Source: Polaromonas sp. SP1
GTDB lineage: Bacteria > Pseudomonadota > Gammaproteobacteria > Burkholderiales > Burkholderiaceae_C
Direction: 5' to 3'
Length of the DNA: 64,000 nucleotides
Assembly (NCBI RefSeq): GCF_003711205.1
Contig: NZ_CP031013.1
Coordinates: forward strand, 3,576,501 to 3,640,500
The translations under genes and the position numbers were made by a program. Positions 26,918-35,600 of this stretch are shown here, piece after piece; the stretch's first letter is position 1, and each line of letters opens with the position of its first letter. The notes under the pieces are model-generated. The model worked only from the letters and a program-made list of their open reading frames with translations. It had not been told where the DNA came from and searched no databases.

Positions 26918-28387
26918 ATGACCTCTGCGATAGATGCCCCTGCTGCCGACCTGACCTGGGTCAACAGCTTTGCCGGCCTGGGCCCGGATTTCTACAACGA
27001 ACTCCAGCCGACGCCTTTGCCCTCCCCTTACTGGGTCGGGAAAAGCCGTGCGCTGGCGCGCGAGCTGGGCCTTGAAGACACCTGGCTCGAATCGGCCGAC
27101 ACATTGGAGGCGCTGACGGGCAACCGACTGCTGCCAGGCTCAAGGCCGCTGGCCAGCGTCTACAGCGGCCACCAGTTTGGCGTCTGGGCCGGGCAACTGG
27201 GCGACGGCCGGGCTTTGCTGCTGGGCGAGTTCGACACCCCGCGCGGGCCGCAGGAAATCCAGCTCAAGGGCGCCGGCAAGACGCCCTATTCACGCATGGG
27301 TGACGGCCGCGCCGTGTTGCGCAGCTCGATCCGCGAGTTTTTGTGCTCCGAAGCCATGCACGGCCTGGGCATACCGACCACCCGCGCGCTCTGCGTGACC
27401 GGCTCGGATGCGGCCGTGCGGCGCGAAGAAATCGAAACCGCCGCCGTGGTGGCCCGCACGGCACCCAGCTTTATCCGCTTTGGGCACTTTGAGCATTTCA
27501 GCTACAACGACCAGCATGCGCAGCTGAAAACCCTGGCCGACTATGCCATAGACCGCTTCTATCCGGCCTGCCGGGAGGCGCCGCAGCCTTACGCCGCGTT
27601 GCTGGAAGCCGTGAGCGAACGCACCGCCCACCTGATGGCCGCCTGGCAGGCCGTGGGCTTTTGCCATGGCGTGATGAACACCGACAACATGAGCATCCTG
27701 GGCCTGACGATTGACTACGGCCCGTTCCAGTTCCTGGATGCGTTTGACCCCGGCCATATCTGCAACCATTCAGACACTCAGGGCCGCTACGCCTACAACC
27801 GGCAGCCCAACATGGCGTACTGGAACCTCTTTTGCCTCGGGCAGGCCTTGCTGCCCTTGATCGGCGACCAGGAGCAGGCGTTGGCGGCACTGGAGCCCTA
27901 CAAAACCCTCTTTCCCGACGCGCTGCAGGCCCGCATGCGCAGCAAACTCGGCCTGGCCGATGAACAGCCCGGCGACAAGGAACTGGTCGACGGCACCTTC
28001 AGGCTGCTGGCCGGCAGCAAGGCGGACTACACCATCTTCTGGCGCCGCCTGAGCGGTTTTACCCCCCAAGCCGGCCATGAGCCGGTGCGCGACCTGTTCT
28101 TTGACCGGGAAACCTTCAATGCCTGGGCGCTACAATATTCAGAGCGCGTAACCCACGTGGATATTGGGCTGCGGGCCGATTTGATGATTAAAAACAACCC
28201 CAAATTCGTGCTGCGCAACCACTTGGGCGAAGAAGCCATACGCGCCGCGAAACTAAAAGACTTTTCCGGGGTCGATACCTTGCTTGCGCTGCTGCAGGCC
28301 CCATTTGATGAACATGCCGGCCATGACAGCTTTGCCGGCTTTCCGCCTGACTGGGCTTCATCGATTGAAATCAGTTGCAGCTCGTAA
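26918..28387 (+). CDS. selO: SelO/YdiU-type protein adenylyltransferase
   Basis: A 489-residue pseudokinase-fold enzyme of the SelO family, which transfers AMP to protein hydroxyl groups. Visible stretches are [50 protein letters not shown] (nucleotide-binding Lys and Arg), [24 protein letters not shown] (catalytic Asn-Asp region) and [15 protein letters not shown]. The start at 26918 ([18 protein letters not shown]) is chosen over an upstream extension lying inside the previous gene. Codons for about residues 404-426 are AT-rich and resemble an interspersed repeat (copy J). The neighbouring msrB fits SelO's reported links to redox homeostasis. Confidence 0.92.
   Translation: MTSAIDAPAADLTWVNSFAGLGPDFYNELQPTPLPSPYWVGKSRALARELGLEDTWLESADTLEALTGNRLLPGSRPLASVYSGHQFGVWAGQLGDGRALLLGEFDTPRGPQEIQLKGAGKTPYSRMGDGRAVLRSSIREFLCSEAMHGLGIPTTRALCVTGSDAAVRREEIETAAVVARTAPSFIRFGHFEHFSYNDQHAQLKTLADYAIDRFYPACREAPQPYAALLEAVSERTAHLMAAWQAVGFCHGVMNTDNMSILGLTIDYGPFQFLDAFDPGHICNHSDTQGRYAYNRQPNMAYWNLFCLGQALLPLIGDQEQALAALEPYKTLFPDALQARMRSKLGLADEQPGDKELVDGTFRLLAGSKADYTIFWRRLSGFTPQAGHEPVRDLFFDRETFNAWALQYSERVTHVDIGLRADLMIKNNPKFVLRNHLGEEAIRAAKLKDFSGVDTLLALLQAPFDEHAGHDSFAGFPPDWASSIEISCSS
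28129..28195 (+). repeat. Candidate repeat-like segment inside selO, copy J
   Basis: By eye about 38 of 54 positions match the intergenic repeat H read in the forward direction. The best block is GGGCTGCGGGCCGATTT against GGGCTGGAGGCCGATTT. The segment keeps the reading frame and its AT-rich codons (CTACAATATTCA, ATGATTAAAAAC) stand out. Because the protein length here looks normal for the family, this may be chance similarity. Confidence 0.35.
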
Positions 28388-28420
28388 CATCAACCCCAGA
28401 CACCAACGCCAGGACACGAC

Positions 28421-28831
28421 ATGAGCGCCAAAATCCAGAAAACCGATGCCGAATGGAAAGCCCTGCTGGCCGAAAAAGGGGCCGAACCGGCTGCTTTTGA
28501 AGTCACCCGCCATGCCGCCACCGAGCGGCCTTACACCGGCAAATATGAAGCTGTGTGGGATGACGGCAGCTACCACTGCATCTGCTGCGGCGCCAAGCTG
28601 TTCGACTCCGAAACCAAATTCGACGCAGGCTGCGGCTGGCCCAGCTTTTCCGAAGAGGCCGTGCCGGGCGCGATCGAGGAAATCGTGGACCGCAAACACG
28701 GCATGGTGCGCACGGAAACGGTGTGCGCCAGCTGCGGCGCGCATTTGGGCCATGTGTTTCCCGACGGGCCCTCGCCGACGGGGTTGCGCTACTGCATGAA
28801 CTCGGCCTCGCTGGATTTCAAAAAGAAGTGA
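28421..28831 (+). CDS. msrB: Peptide-methionine (R)-S-oxide reductase
   Basis: A 136-residue MsrB, full length for the family. Zinc-binding pairs are Cys53/Cys56 (YHCICCG) and Cys102/Cys105 (CASCG), the substrate motif CGWPSF is at 71-76, and the catalytic Cys125 is in [13 protein letters not shown]. It reduces the R-diastereomer of methionine sulfoxide in proteins. It lies 33 bp after selO on the same strand, a plausible two-gene stress unit. A REP-like element follows the stop. Confidence 0.95.
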   Translation: MSAKIQKTDAEWKALLAEKGAEPAAFEVTRHAATERPYTGKYEAVWDDGSYHCICCGAKLFDSETKFDAGCGWPSFSEEAVPGAIEEIVDRKHGMVRTETVCASCGAHLGHVFPDGPSPTGLRYCMNSASLDFKKK

Positions 28832-28843
28832 TGGCCCTTGGCT

Positions 28844-28936
28844 CCGTTCGCCCTGAGCCTGTCGAAGGGCTGTTCGCACATCAAAAGGCTTCGCCCCTTC
28901 GACAAGCTCAGGACAGGCCAAGCTCAGCCCGAACGG
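28844..28936. repeat. REP-like inverted repeat, copy 2
   Basis: CCGTTCGCCCTGAGCCTGTC with GAAGGGC is mirrored by GCCCCTTCGACAAGCTCAG and a terminal AGCTCAGCCCGAACGG, giving a long hairpin with extra internal copies. It lies 12 bp downstream of the msrB stop and before the yciB promoter, so it may form the transcript end. Same outer arms as the element at 24159. Confidence 0.78.
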
Positions 28937-28960
28937 GATGAAACATTTCCCACCATCAAG

Positions 28961-28989
28961 TTGGCGGCCATCAGGCTACTCACGATAAT
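28961..28989 (+). promoter_or_regulatory. Promoter of yciB, start-proximal (leaderless type)
   Basis: TTGGCG (28961-28966), a 17-bp spacer and GATAAT (28984-28989), followed by only six bases (CACCGC) before the yciB ATG. Transcription from such a promoter would begin at or next to the start codon. No Shine-Dalgarno sequence is present, which agrees with a leaderless mRNA. Confidence 0.6.
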
Positions 28990-28995
28990 CACCGC

Positions 28996-29625
28996 ATGAA
29001 AATTCTTTTCGACTTTTTGCCGATCGCCCTCTTCTTCGGCATGTTCAAGTACGCCGAAGGCAACAAGGACTGGGCAGCCGCCACGGCCACCGAGTGGCTG
29101 GGGTTTATGGTTTCAGGCGGTGTCGTCGGCCCCGCTGAAGCGCCAGTGCTGCTGGCCACCGTGGTCGTGATCATCGCCACGCTGGCGCAAATCCTCTGGC
29201 TCAAGGTGCGCGGTCAAAAGGTCGACACCATGCTCTGGATAAGCCTGGGGCTGGTCACCGTGCTGGGCGGCGCCACGATTTATTTCCACAGCGAAAACTT
29301 CATCAAATGGAAGCCCACCGTGCTCTATTGGGTCATGGGCGGTGCCCTGCTGTTCGGCCAGTTGGTGTTCAAGAAAAACGGCATCAAGTCACTGATGGGC
29401 GCGCAGATGACACTGCCTGACGCCATCTGGCGCGTGGTCAATCTGAGCTGGGTCGGCTTTTTTGCGGTGATGGGGGTTCTCAACCTCTGGGTCGCCTTTA
29501 ATTTTTCCACTGCCACCTGGGTCAATTTCAAGTTGTTCGGCGGCCTGGGCCTGATGCTGGTCTTTGTGCTGGTGCAGGCGGTCTACCTGAACAAGCACAT
29601 CAAGCAGCCGGACGCCTCGCCATGA
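28996..29625 (+). CDS. yciB: YciB/IspZ inner-membrane septation protein
   Basis: A 209-residue polytopic protein with about five to six hydrophobic segments. Family signatures are MKILFDFLPIALFFGMFKYAEG at the N-terminus, PTVLYWVMGGALLFGQLVFKKNGIKSLMGAQMTLPDAIWRVVNLSWVGFFAVMGVLNLWVAFN and the C-terminal LNKHIK. YciB contributes to cell-envelope and septum synthesis. E. coli YciB is about 180 residues; an extra loop (KDWAAATATEWLGFMVSG, about 24-45) lengthens this one. Its stop overlaps the bolA start (ATGA). Confidence 0.92.
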   Translation: MKILFDFLPIALFFGMFKYAEGNKDWAAATATEWLGFMVSGGVVGPAEAPVLLATVVVIIATLAQILWLKVRGQKVDTMLWISLGLVTVLGGATIYFHSENFIKWKPTVLYWVMGGALLFGQLVFKKNGIKSLMGAQMTLPDAIWRVVNLSWVGFFAVMGVLNLWVAFNFSTATWVNFKLFGGLGLMLVFVLVQAVYLNKHIKQPDASP

Positions 29626-29915
29626 TGGCCGGCGTTTCAACCGCCCTGCCCATTCGCGCCGACCTGATCGAGCAGCAACTGAGGGCGCAGCTTCAGCCCA
29701 CCCGGCTGGAAGTGCTGGACGAAAGCGCTGCCCATGCGGGGCATTCAGGCGCCAACGCCGAGGGCTACGGCAGCCACTTTCGGGTGCGGATTGCCAGCCC
29801 GCTCTTTACCGGCAGGAACCGCGTGGCGCGCCACCGGCTTGTGTATGATGCACTGCAAAATTTCATCGACCAGGGGCTTCACGCCCTGGCCATCGAAATC
29901 ATCGAATCACCCTGA
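29622..29915 (+). CDS. BolA-family protein
   Basis: A 97-residue BolA-fold protein. The motif DESAAHAGHSGANAEGYGSHFRVRIASPLFTGRNRVARHRLVYDAL contains the conserved H-G-H-type loop (HAGH) and the RHRLVY helix typical of BolA. BolA proteins work with monothiol glutaredoxins and bind [2Fe-2S] clusters or DNA. It begins within the stop of yciB (ATG 29622, second ATG 29625) and precedes an isomerase gene. Which BolA paralogue this is cannot be settled. Confidence 0.87.
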   Translation: MMAGVSTALPIRADLIEQQLRAQLQPTRLEVLDESAAHAGHSGANAEGYGSHFRVRIASPLFTGRNRVARHRLVYDALQNFIDQGLHALAIEIIESP

Positions 29916-30023
29916 AATCCCTGACCTGCCCCGAGCTTCGATCCTGGATCAGGCAACAGCAAACGGGCGAGCATCATGCTGCCAACACCATCACCAAATT
30001 ACCAAAAGGACTGCAAAGACATC

Positions 30024-30809
30024 ATGAAGAAACAACTCTTACTGGCTACCACCGTTGCCGGCCTGCTGGCCTTTGGCGCGCAAGGCGCCCTGGCGCAGAA
30101 CGTCGCCATTGTCAACGGCAAGGCCGTGCCCAAGACACGCCTGGATTCGCTGGCCCAGCAGGTCGTCAAGTCCGGCCGCGCGGTCACGCCTGAAATGGAA
30201 GGCCAGCTGCGCGAAGAAGTTATCGCGCGTGAAGTCTTCATGCAGGAAGCCGACAAGCTGGGTCTGGCCGCCAGCGAAGACGTCAAGGTGCAAATGGAAC
30301 TGGCCCGCCAGACCATCCTGATCCGTGAACTGTTTGCCGACTACCAGAAGAAAAACCCGGTGACCGAAGCCGAGATGAAAGCGGAGTACGACAAGTTCGC
30401 CGCAGCCAACGGCGGCAAGGAATACAAGGCGCGCCACATCCTGGTGGAAAAGGAAGCCGAAGCCAAGGAAATCATTGCCAGCCTGAAGAAAGGCGGCAAG
30501 TTTGACGAAATCGCCAAGAAAAAATCCAAGGACCCCGGATCCGGCGCCAAGGGCGGCGACCTCGACTGGGCCAACCCGTCGAGCTACGTGCCTGAGTTCA
30601 CCGAGGCGCTGGTCAAGCTGAACAAGGGCCAGACCACCGAAACGCCGGTAAAGACCGAGTTCGGCTACCACGTGATCCGCGTTGACGACATTCGCACGGC
30701 GCAATTGCCGTCGTACGAAGAAGTCAAACCCCAGATCGCCCAGCAGATGCAGCAGCAAAAACTGGCCGCTTTCCAGAACGACCTGCGCAAAAAAGCCAAG
30801 GTCGAATAA
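30024..30809 (+). CDS. Periplasmic parvulin-type peptidyl-prolyl cis-trans isomerase
   Basis: A 261-residue exported protein. Signal peptide: MKKQLLLATTVAGLLAFGAQGALAQ. A helical SurA-N-like region (REEVIAREVFMQEADKLGL, about 70-90) precedes the parvulin domain beginning YKARHILVEKEAEAKEI (about 135) and including GSGAKGGDLDW and KTEFGYHVIRVDD, the catalytic-fold segments. It would assist folding of outer-membrane or secreted proteins. The in-frame upstream extension to 29976 has no signal character, so ATG 30024 is preferred. A strong terminator follows the stop. Confidence 0.9.
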   Translation: MKKQLLLATTVAGLLAFGAQGALAQNVAIVNGKAVPKTRLDSLAQQVVKSGRAVTPEMEGQLREEVIAREVFMQEADKLGLAASEDVKVQMELARQTILIRELFADYQKKNPVTEAEMKAEYDKFAAANGGKEYKARHILVEKEAEAKEIIASLKKGGKFDEIAKKKSKDPGSGAKGGDLDWANPSSYVPEFTEALVKLNKGQTTETPVKTEFGYHVIRVDDIRTAQLPSYEEVKPQIAQQMQQQKLAAFQNDLRKKAKVE

Positions 30810-30850
30810 AACCAATTTGGGCGCGGTGCAGACTGCCCTCCTCGGTTCCA

Positions 30851-30880
30851 AAAGCAGCCTTTCGGCTGCTTTTTTTCTTT
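30851..30880 (+). terminator. Rho-independent terminator after the isomerase gene
   Basis: AAAGCAGCC and GGCTGCTTT form a 9-bp stem with a TTTC loop, followed by a run of T (TTTTTTCTTT). It lies 41 bp after the stop of the isomerase gene and ends the yciB-bolA-isomerase unit. Confidence 0.9.
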
Positions 30881-30963
30881 GAGGTCCCGTATAAAGGGCA
30901 AATTGCTGATTGACGAAGGGGATTGCGGCCGTTCCAATGGCTCACATCCACCAGGAGGTTCCC

Positions 30964-31821
30964 ATGTCCATCAGCCTTAAATTTTCAGCCGTATCCGCAG
31001 CGTTCCTGCGAGGCCTGCTTCTTGGCGCCGCCGTGTTCGCCACCACCCTCGCGTCAGCGCAAAACGGCAAGACCGAAGTGCTCTGGCTGGGGCAAGCCGC
31101 CGTGCGCATCACAACACCCACCGGCAAGGTCATCATGATCGACCCTTGGCTGACGACCAACCCCAAGACACCGGCCAATTTCCGCACGATCGAGTCAGTG
31201 GGCAAGGTCGACCTGATCCTGGTGACGCATGGCCATTTCGACCATTTCGCCGACGCACCCGCCCTGTCGCTGCTGAACAAGGCGCCGATGTACGGCCCGG
31301 CGGGGCTTAACCAGTCGGTGATCGCACTGGGCATCCTGCCGGCCGAGCTGGCGCCGCGTTTCGGCAAAGGCGGCACCATCCAGCCCTTTGGCCCGGGCGG
31401 CGTGAAAATCACGGCCGTGCACGCTGAGCATTCGTCCGAGCTGGGCTGGAAGAATCCGGCCACCGGCAAGGAAGAAGTCCATGTCGGCGGTGAGCCCGTC
31501 GGCTACATCATCGAGATGGAAAACGGCTTCAAGCTTTGGCATATGGGCGATACCGGCGTCTTTGGCGACATGCGCCTGATCGGCGACATGTACCGGCCCG
31601 ATCTGGTGCTCATTCCCATAGGCGGGCACTTTGTGATGAACCCGGTGGACGCCGCGATGGCGGTTCGCGAGATGATCCGGCCCCGCTTCGCGCTGCCTAT
31701 CCACTACGGCACCACACCGGTGCTTCGCGGCACACCCGCCGAATTCAACGCGGCACTCGGAACCGCACCTGGAACCGCGCGCATGGTGACCCTCGATCCC
31801 GGCCAAAAAGTCGATTTCTGA
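30964..31821 (+). CDS. Secreted metallo-beta-lactamase-fold hydrolase
   Basis: A 285-residue protein with signal peptide (about residues 1-32, ending LASAQ). The metal motif THGHFDHF gives His89, His91, Asp93 and His94; further ligands are probably in VHAEHSS (His near 160), HMGDTGVFGD (Asp about 199) and LPIHYGT. It resembles UPF0173/YtnP-like metal-dependent hydrolases, but those are usually cytoplasmic, so export is unusual. AGGAGG 6 nt before ATG 30964 decides the start. The stop overlaps the start of the next gene (TGATG). Confidence 0.85.
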   Translation: MSISLKFSAVSAAFLRGLLLGAAVFATTLASAQNGKTEVLWLGQAAVRITTPTGKVIMIDPWLTTNPKTPANFRTIESVGKVDLILVTHGHFDHFADAPALSLLNKAPMYGPAGLNQSVIALGILPAELAPRFGKGGTIQPFGPGGVKITAVHAEHSSELGWKNPATGKEEVHVGGEPVGYIIEMENGFKLWHMGDTGVFGDMRLIGDMYRPDLVLIPIGGHFVMNPVDAAMAVREMIRPRFALPIHYGTTPVLRGTPAEFNAALGTAPGTARMVTLDPGQKVDF

Positions 31822-32627
31822 TGCGTGCGTTGGCCCATCGTGCTGTGGTCTTCGGGCTGGCGGCATTGCTGACGGCCTGCGCATCGCGGCCGCTTCCCCC
31901 GGCCCCGCCTGTGACTGAACTGGCGCCCGGCGGAACGCTGCGGGCGGCCATCAACTTCGGTAACCCCATCCTGGCCGTGAAAGATGCGGCCAATGGCGAG
32001 CCACGCGGCGTTTCCGTGGACTTGTCGCGCGAACTCGGGCGCCGCCTGGGCGTGCCCGTGCAACTCGTCACCTTCAACTCGGCCGGCAAGGTGGTCGAAG
32101 CGGTGAGGGATGCGCAGGTGGACATTGCTTTTGTCGCGATTGATCCGGTGCGCGGTGCCGACATGCTGCAAACCCCGCCCTACGTGATCATCGAAGGCGC
32201 TTACCTGGTGCGCAACGATTCACCGATCCGGCGCAACGAAAACGTAGACCAGGCTAACAACCGCGTTGTAGTGGGCAACGGCAGTGCCTACGACCTGTAT
32301 CTGACCCGTGAGCTAAAGGCCGCGAAGCTGGTCAAGGCCCCCACATCACCGGCTGTGACCGACGTCATGATCGCGCAAAACATGGAGGTGGCCGCCGGCG
32401 TGAAGCAACAACTGGAAGCGGACGCCAAACGCGTAGGAGGCGTGCGCCTGCTGCCGGGGCGTTTTATGGTCATCAACCAGGCCATGGGCTTGCCCAAGGG
32501 ACGTGAAAACGCGGCACGCTACCTGGCGGCTTTCATCGAGCAGATGAAAGCCTCAGGTTTTGTCGCGGCTGCACTGGCGCGCCATGGGATTGAAGGCGCT
32601 GCGGTAGCACCGCCTTCTGCCCCCTAA
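31821..32627 (+). CDS. Solute-binding lipoprotein (amino-acid ABC-type, SBP family 3)
   Basis: A 268-residue protein. Lipoprotein signal MRALAHRAVVFGLAALLTAC with the acylated Cys20. The mature part follows the family 3 binding-protein pattern: GGTLRAAINFGNPILAV, RGVSVDLSRELGRRLGVPVQLV, DIAFVAIDPVRGADMLQTPPYV and a C-terminal ASGFVAAALARHGI. It has no permease or ATPase genes beside it, so it may deliver to a transporter elsewhere or act as a sensor. It starts inside the stop codon of the metallo-hydrolase gene, implying co-translation; a functional link with that hydrolase is possible but unproven. Confidence 0.82.
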   Translation: MRALAHRAVVFGLAALLTACASRPLPPAPPVTELAPGGTLRAAINFGNPILAVKDAANGEPRGVSVDLSRELGRRLGVPVQLVTFNSAGKVVEAVRDAQVDIAFVAIDPVRGADMLQTPPYVIIEGAYLVRNDSPIRRNENVDQANNRVVVGNGSAYDLYLTRELKAAKLVKAPTSPAVTDVMIAQNMEVAAGVKQQLEADAKRVGGVRLLPGRFMVINQAMGLPKGRENAARYLAAFIEQMKASGFVAAALARHGIEGAAVAPPSAP

Positions 32628-32634
32628 AAAGGGC

Positions 32635-35600
32635 TCAACCCACCCACTTGCGTGCGTTGTGCCAGAGGCTCATCCAGGGGCTGTGCTCGCTGCTGTTGCC
32701 TGACGTCCAGCTCTTCTGGATGTTGCGGAACACCCGCTCGGGGTGCGGCATCATCGCCGTGAAGCGGCCGTCGGCCGTGGTCACCGCCGTGAGGCCGCCG
32801 GCGCTGCCGTTCGGGTTGGCCGGGTAGGCTTCCGTCGGCTTGCCTTCGTTGTCGGTGAAGCGCATCGCGGCAATTGCCCTGGAGGCATCGCCCCGGAAAG
32901 CGAAATTGGCGTAACCCTCGCCGTGCGCCACTGCGATCGGCAGGCGGCTGCCGGCCATGCCTTGCAGGAAAATGCTGGGAGACTCCATCACCTCGACCAT
33001 GCTCAGGCGGGCTTCAAAGCGTTCGCTGCGGTTCGTGGTGAAGCGCGGCCAGGCTTCAGCGCCCGGAATAATGTCGGCCAACTCGGCAAACATCTGGCAA
33101 CCGTTGCACACGCCCAGGCCGAAAGTGTCCTGGCGCGCAAAGAAGGCCTTGAATTCTTCTGACAGCACCGGGTTGAAGGTGACGGAGCGCGCCCAGCCTA
33201 TGCCTGCGCCCAGGGTGTCGCCGTAGCTGAAGCCGCCGCAGGCCACGATGCCCTTGAAGTCGGCCAGCTTGGCGCGGCCGGTTTGCAGGTCGGTCATGTG
33301 CACGTCGCAGGCCTCAAAGCCGGCCTGCGTGAAGACATAGGCCATTTCCACATGCGAGTTGACGCCCTGCTCACGCAGCACCGCCACGCGCGGCCGCGAC
33401 GACAGGTTGAGCGCCGGGGCTGCCGGCGCTTTGGCGGGCTCAAACGTCAGCGCAACATGCAGGCCCGGGTCTGCCGGGTTGCCGGCGGCCGCGTGTTCGT
33501 TGTTGGCGCAGTCGGGGTTGTCGCGCTGCTGGCAAATCTTCCAGCTGACCGAATCCCAGACCTGGTGCAGGTCTTGCAGCTTGGCCGAGAACACGGCCTT
33601 GGTGTCGCGCCAGACCTGGATCTCGCCCTTGCCGACTTCAAGCGAAGCATGCTGCGGCCGGGTCTTGCCGATGAAGTGGCTGAATTTGGACAGGCCGTGT
33701 TCGCGCAGGGTCTGCATGACTTCGTTGCGCGCTGAGGTCGCCACCTGGATGACGGCGCCCAGCTCTTCGTTGAACAGCGCCTTGAGCGTGAGTTCTTCGC
33801 GGCGCGCGCCGACCTGGCTTGCCCAGTTCTTGCTGTCGCCCGTATCCATGCGGCTGTCGGAAATGCCGTCGCCTTCAACCAGCAGCATGTCGATGTTGAG
33901 CGACACGCCGACGTTGCCGGCAAAACCCATTTCGCAGACCGCGGCAAACAGGCCGCCGTCGCTGCGGTCGTGATAGGCCATCAGCTTGCCATCCTTGCGC
34001 AGCGCATTGATGGCGTTGACGAGGTTGACCAGGTCTTTCGGGTCGTCCAGGTCGGGCACATCGCCCTCTTCCTTGTCGAGTGTTTGCGCCAGGATGGAGC
34101 CGCCCATGCGGTTTTGGCCCTTCCCCAGATCGATAAGGATCAGGGTGCTGTCGGCCTCATCGCGGTTCAGCTGCGGCGTGAGTGCGCCGCGCACATCGGG
34201 CAGCGTGGCGAAAGCGCTCACGATCAGCGAAACCGGCGAGGTGACTTTCTTGCTGTCAGCGCCTTCGCTCCACACGGTGCGCATCGACAAGGAATCCTTG
34301 CCAACGGGAATCGATACGCCCAAGGCCGGGCACAGTTCCATGCCCACGGCCTTGACGGTTGCATACAGCGCGGCGTCCTGGCCGGGCTCACCGCAGGCGG
34401 CCATCCAGTTGGCGGATAGCTTGACGCGCGGCAGCTCGATCGGCGCAGCCAGCAGGTTGGTGATGGCCTCTGCCACTGCCATGCGGCCGGACGCGGCGGC
34501 GTTGACGGTGGCCAGCGGCGTGCGCTCGCCCATGCTCATGGCCTCGCCGGCAAAACCGCTGTAGTCGGCCAGCGTGATGGCGCAATCGGCCACCGGCACC
34601 TGCCAGGGGCCGACCATCTGGTCACGGTGCGTGAGGCCGCTCACGGTGCGGTCGCCGATGGTGATCAGGAAGCGTTTGGAGGCGACGGTCGGGTGGCTGA
34701 GCACCGCAATCGCGCTTTTCTGCAAGTCGACGCCGGTCAGGTCGATGGGCTTGATCGCGTGCTCGACGGACGTCACGTCGCGGTGCATCTTCGGCGGCTT
34801 GCCCAGCAGCACATTCATCGGCATATCGACTGGCGGGGCGGCGTCCTTGTCGGACAGCACCAGCTGCTTTTCTTCCGTCGCCACACCAATCACTGCAAAC
34901 GGGCAACGCTCACGCTCGCAAAAAGCCTGAAACTGCGCCAGCGATTCAGGCGCAATCGCCATCACGTAGCGCTCCTGGCTCTCGTTGCTCCAGATTTCCT
35001 TGGGTGAGAGGCCGCTTTCTTCTAGCGGCACACTGCGCAGGTCAAACTTCGCGCCGCGCCCGGCGTCGTTCACAAGCTCAGGGAAGGCGTTGGAAAGACC
35101 GCCGGCGCCGACGTCGTGGATCGCCAGGATCGGGTTGGCCGCGCCCAGTTGGGCGCACTGGTTGATGACTTCCTGCGCACGGCGCTCGATTTCAGGGTTG
35201 CCGCGCTGTACCGAATCAAAGTCGAGCTGGGCCGCGTTGGCGCCCGAGGCCATGGAGCTGGCTGCGCTGCCGCCCATGCCGATGCGCATGCCGGGGCCGC
35301 CCAGCTGGATCAGCAAGGTGCCGGCCGGGAACAGGATCTTTTTGGTCAGCGCCGCGTCAATCGTGCCGACGCCGCCGGCGATCATGATGGGCTTGTGGTA
35401 GCCCCAGCGCTGGCCGCCCACGGTTTGCTCATATTCGCGGAAGTAGCCGTTCAGGTTGGGCCGGCCGAACTCGTTGTTAAAGGCCGCGCCACCCAGCGGG
35501 CCTTCGGTCATGATTTGCAGCGGGCTTGCGATGTGCTCCGGCTTGCCGTAGCCGCCATCAAACAGCCTGGACACGGTAAAACCGGTAAGGCCAGCCTTGG

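Noticed and set aside
28650..28960. Possible riboswitch or CRISPR-like array near the REP element after msrB.
   Set aside because: The repeats are inverted copies of a single REP-like arm, not direct repeats with spacers.
32627..32650. GCCCCCTAAAAAGGGC near the convergent ends of the solute-binding gene and purL, considered as a terminator.
   Set aside because: The stem is only about four G-C pairs and overlaps the end of one gene; too weak to call.
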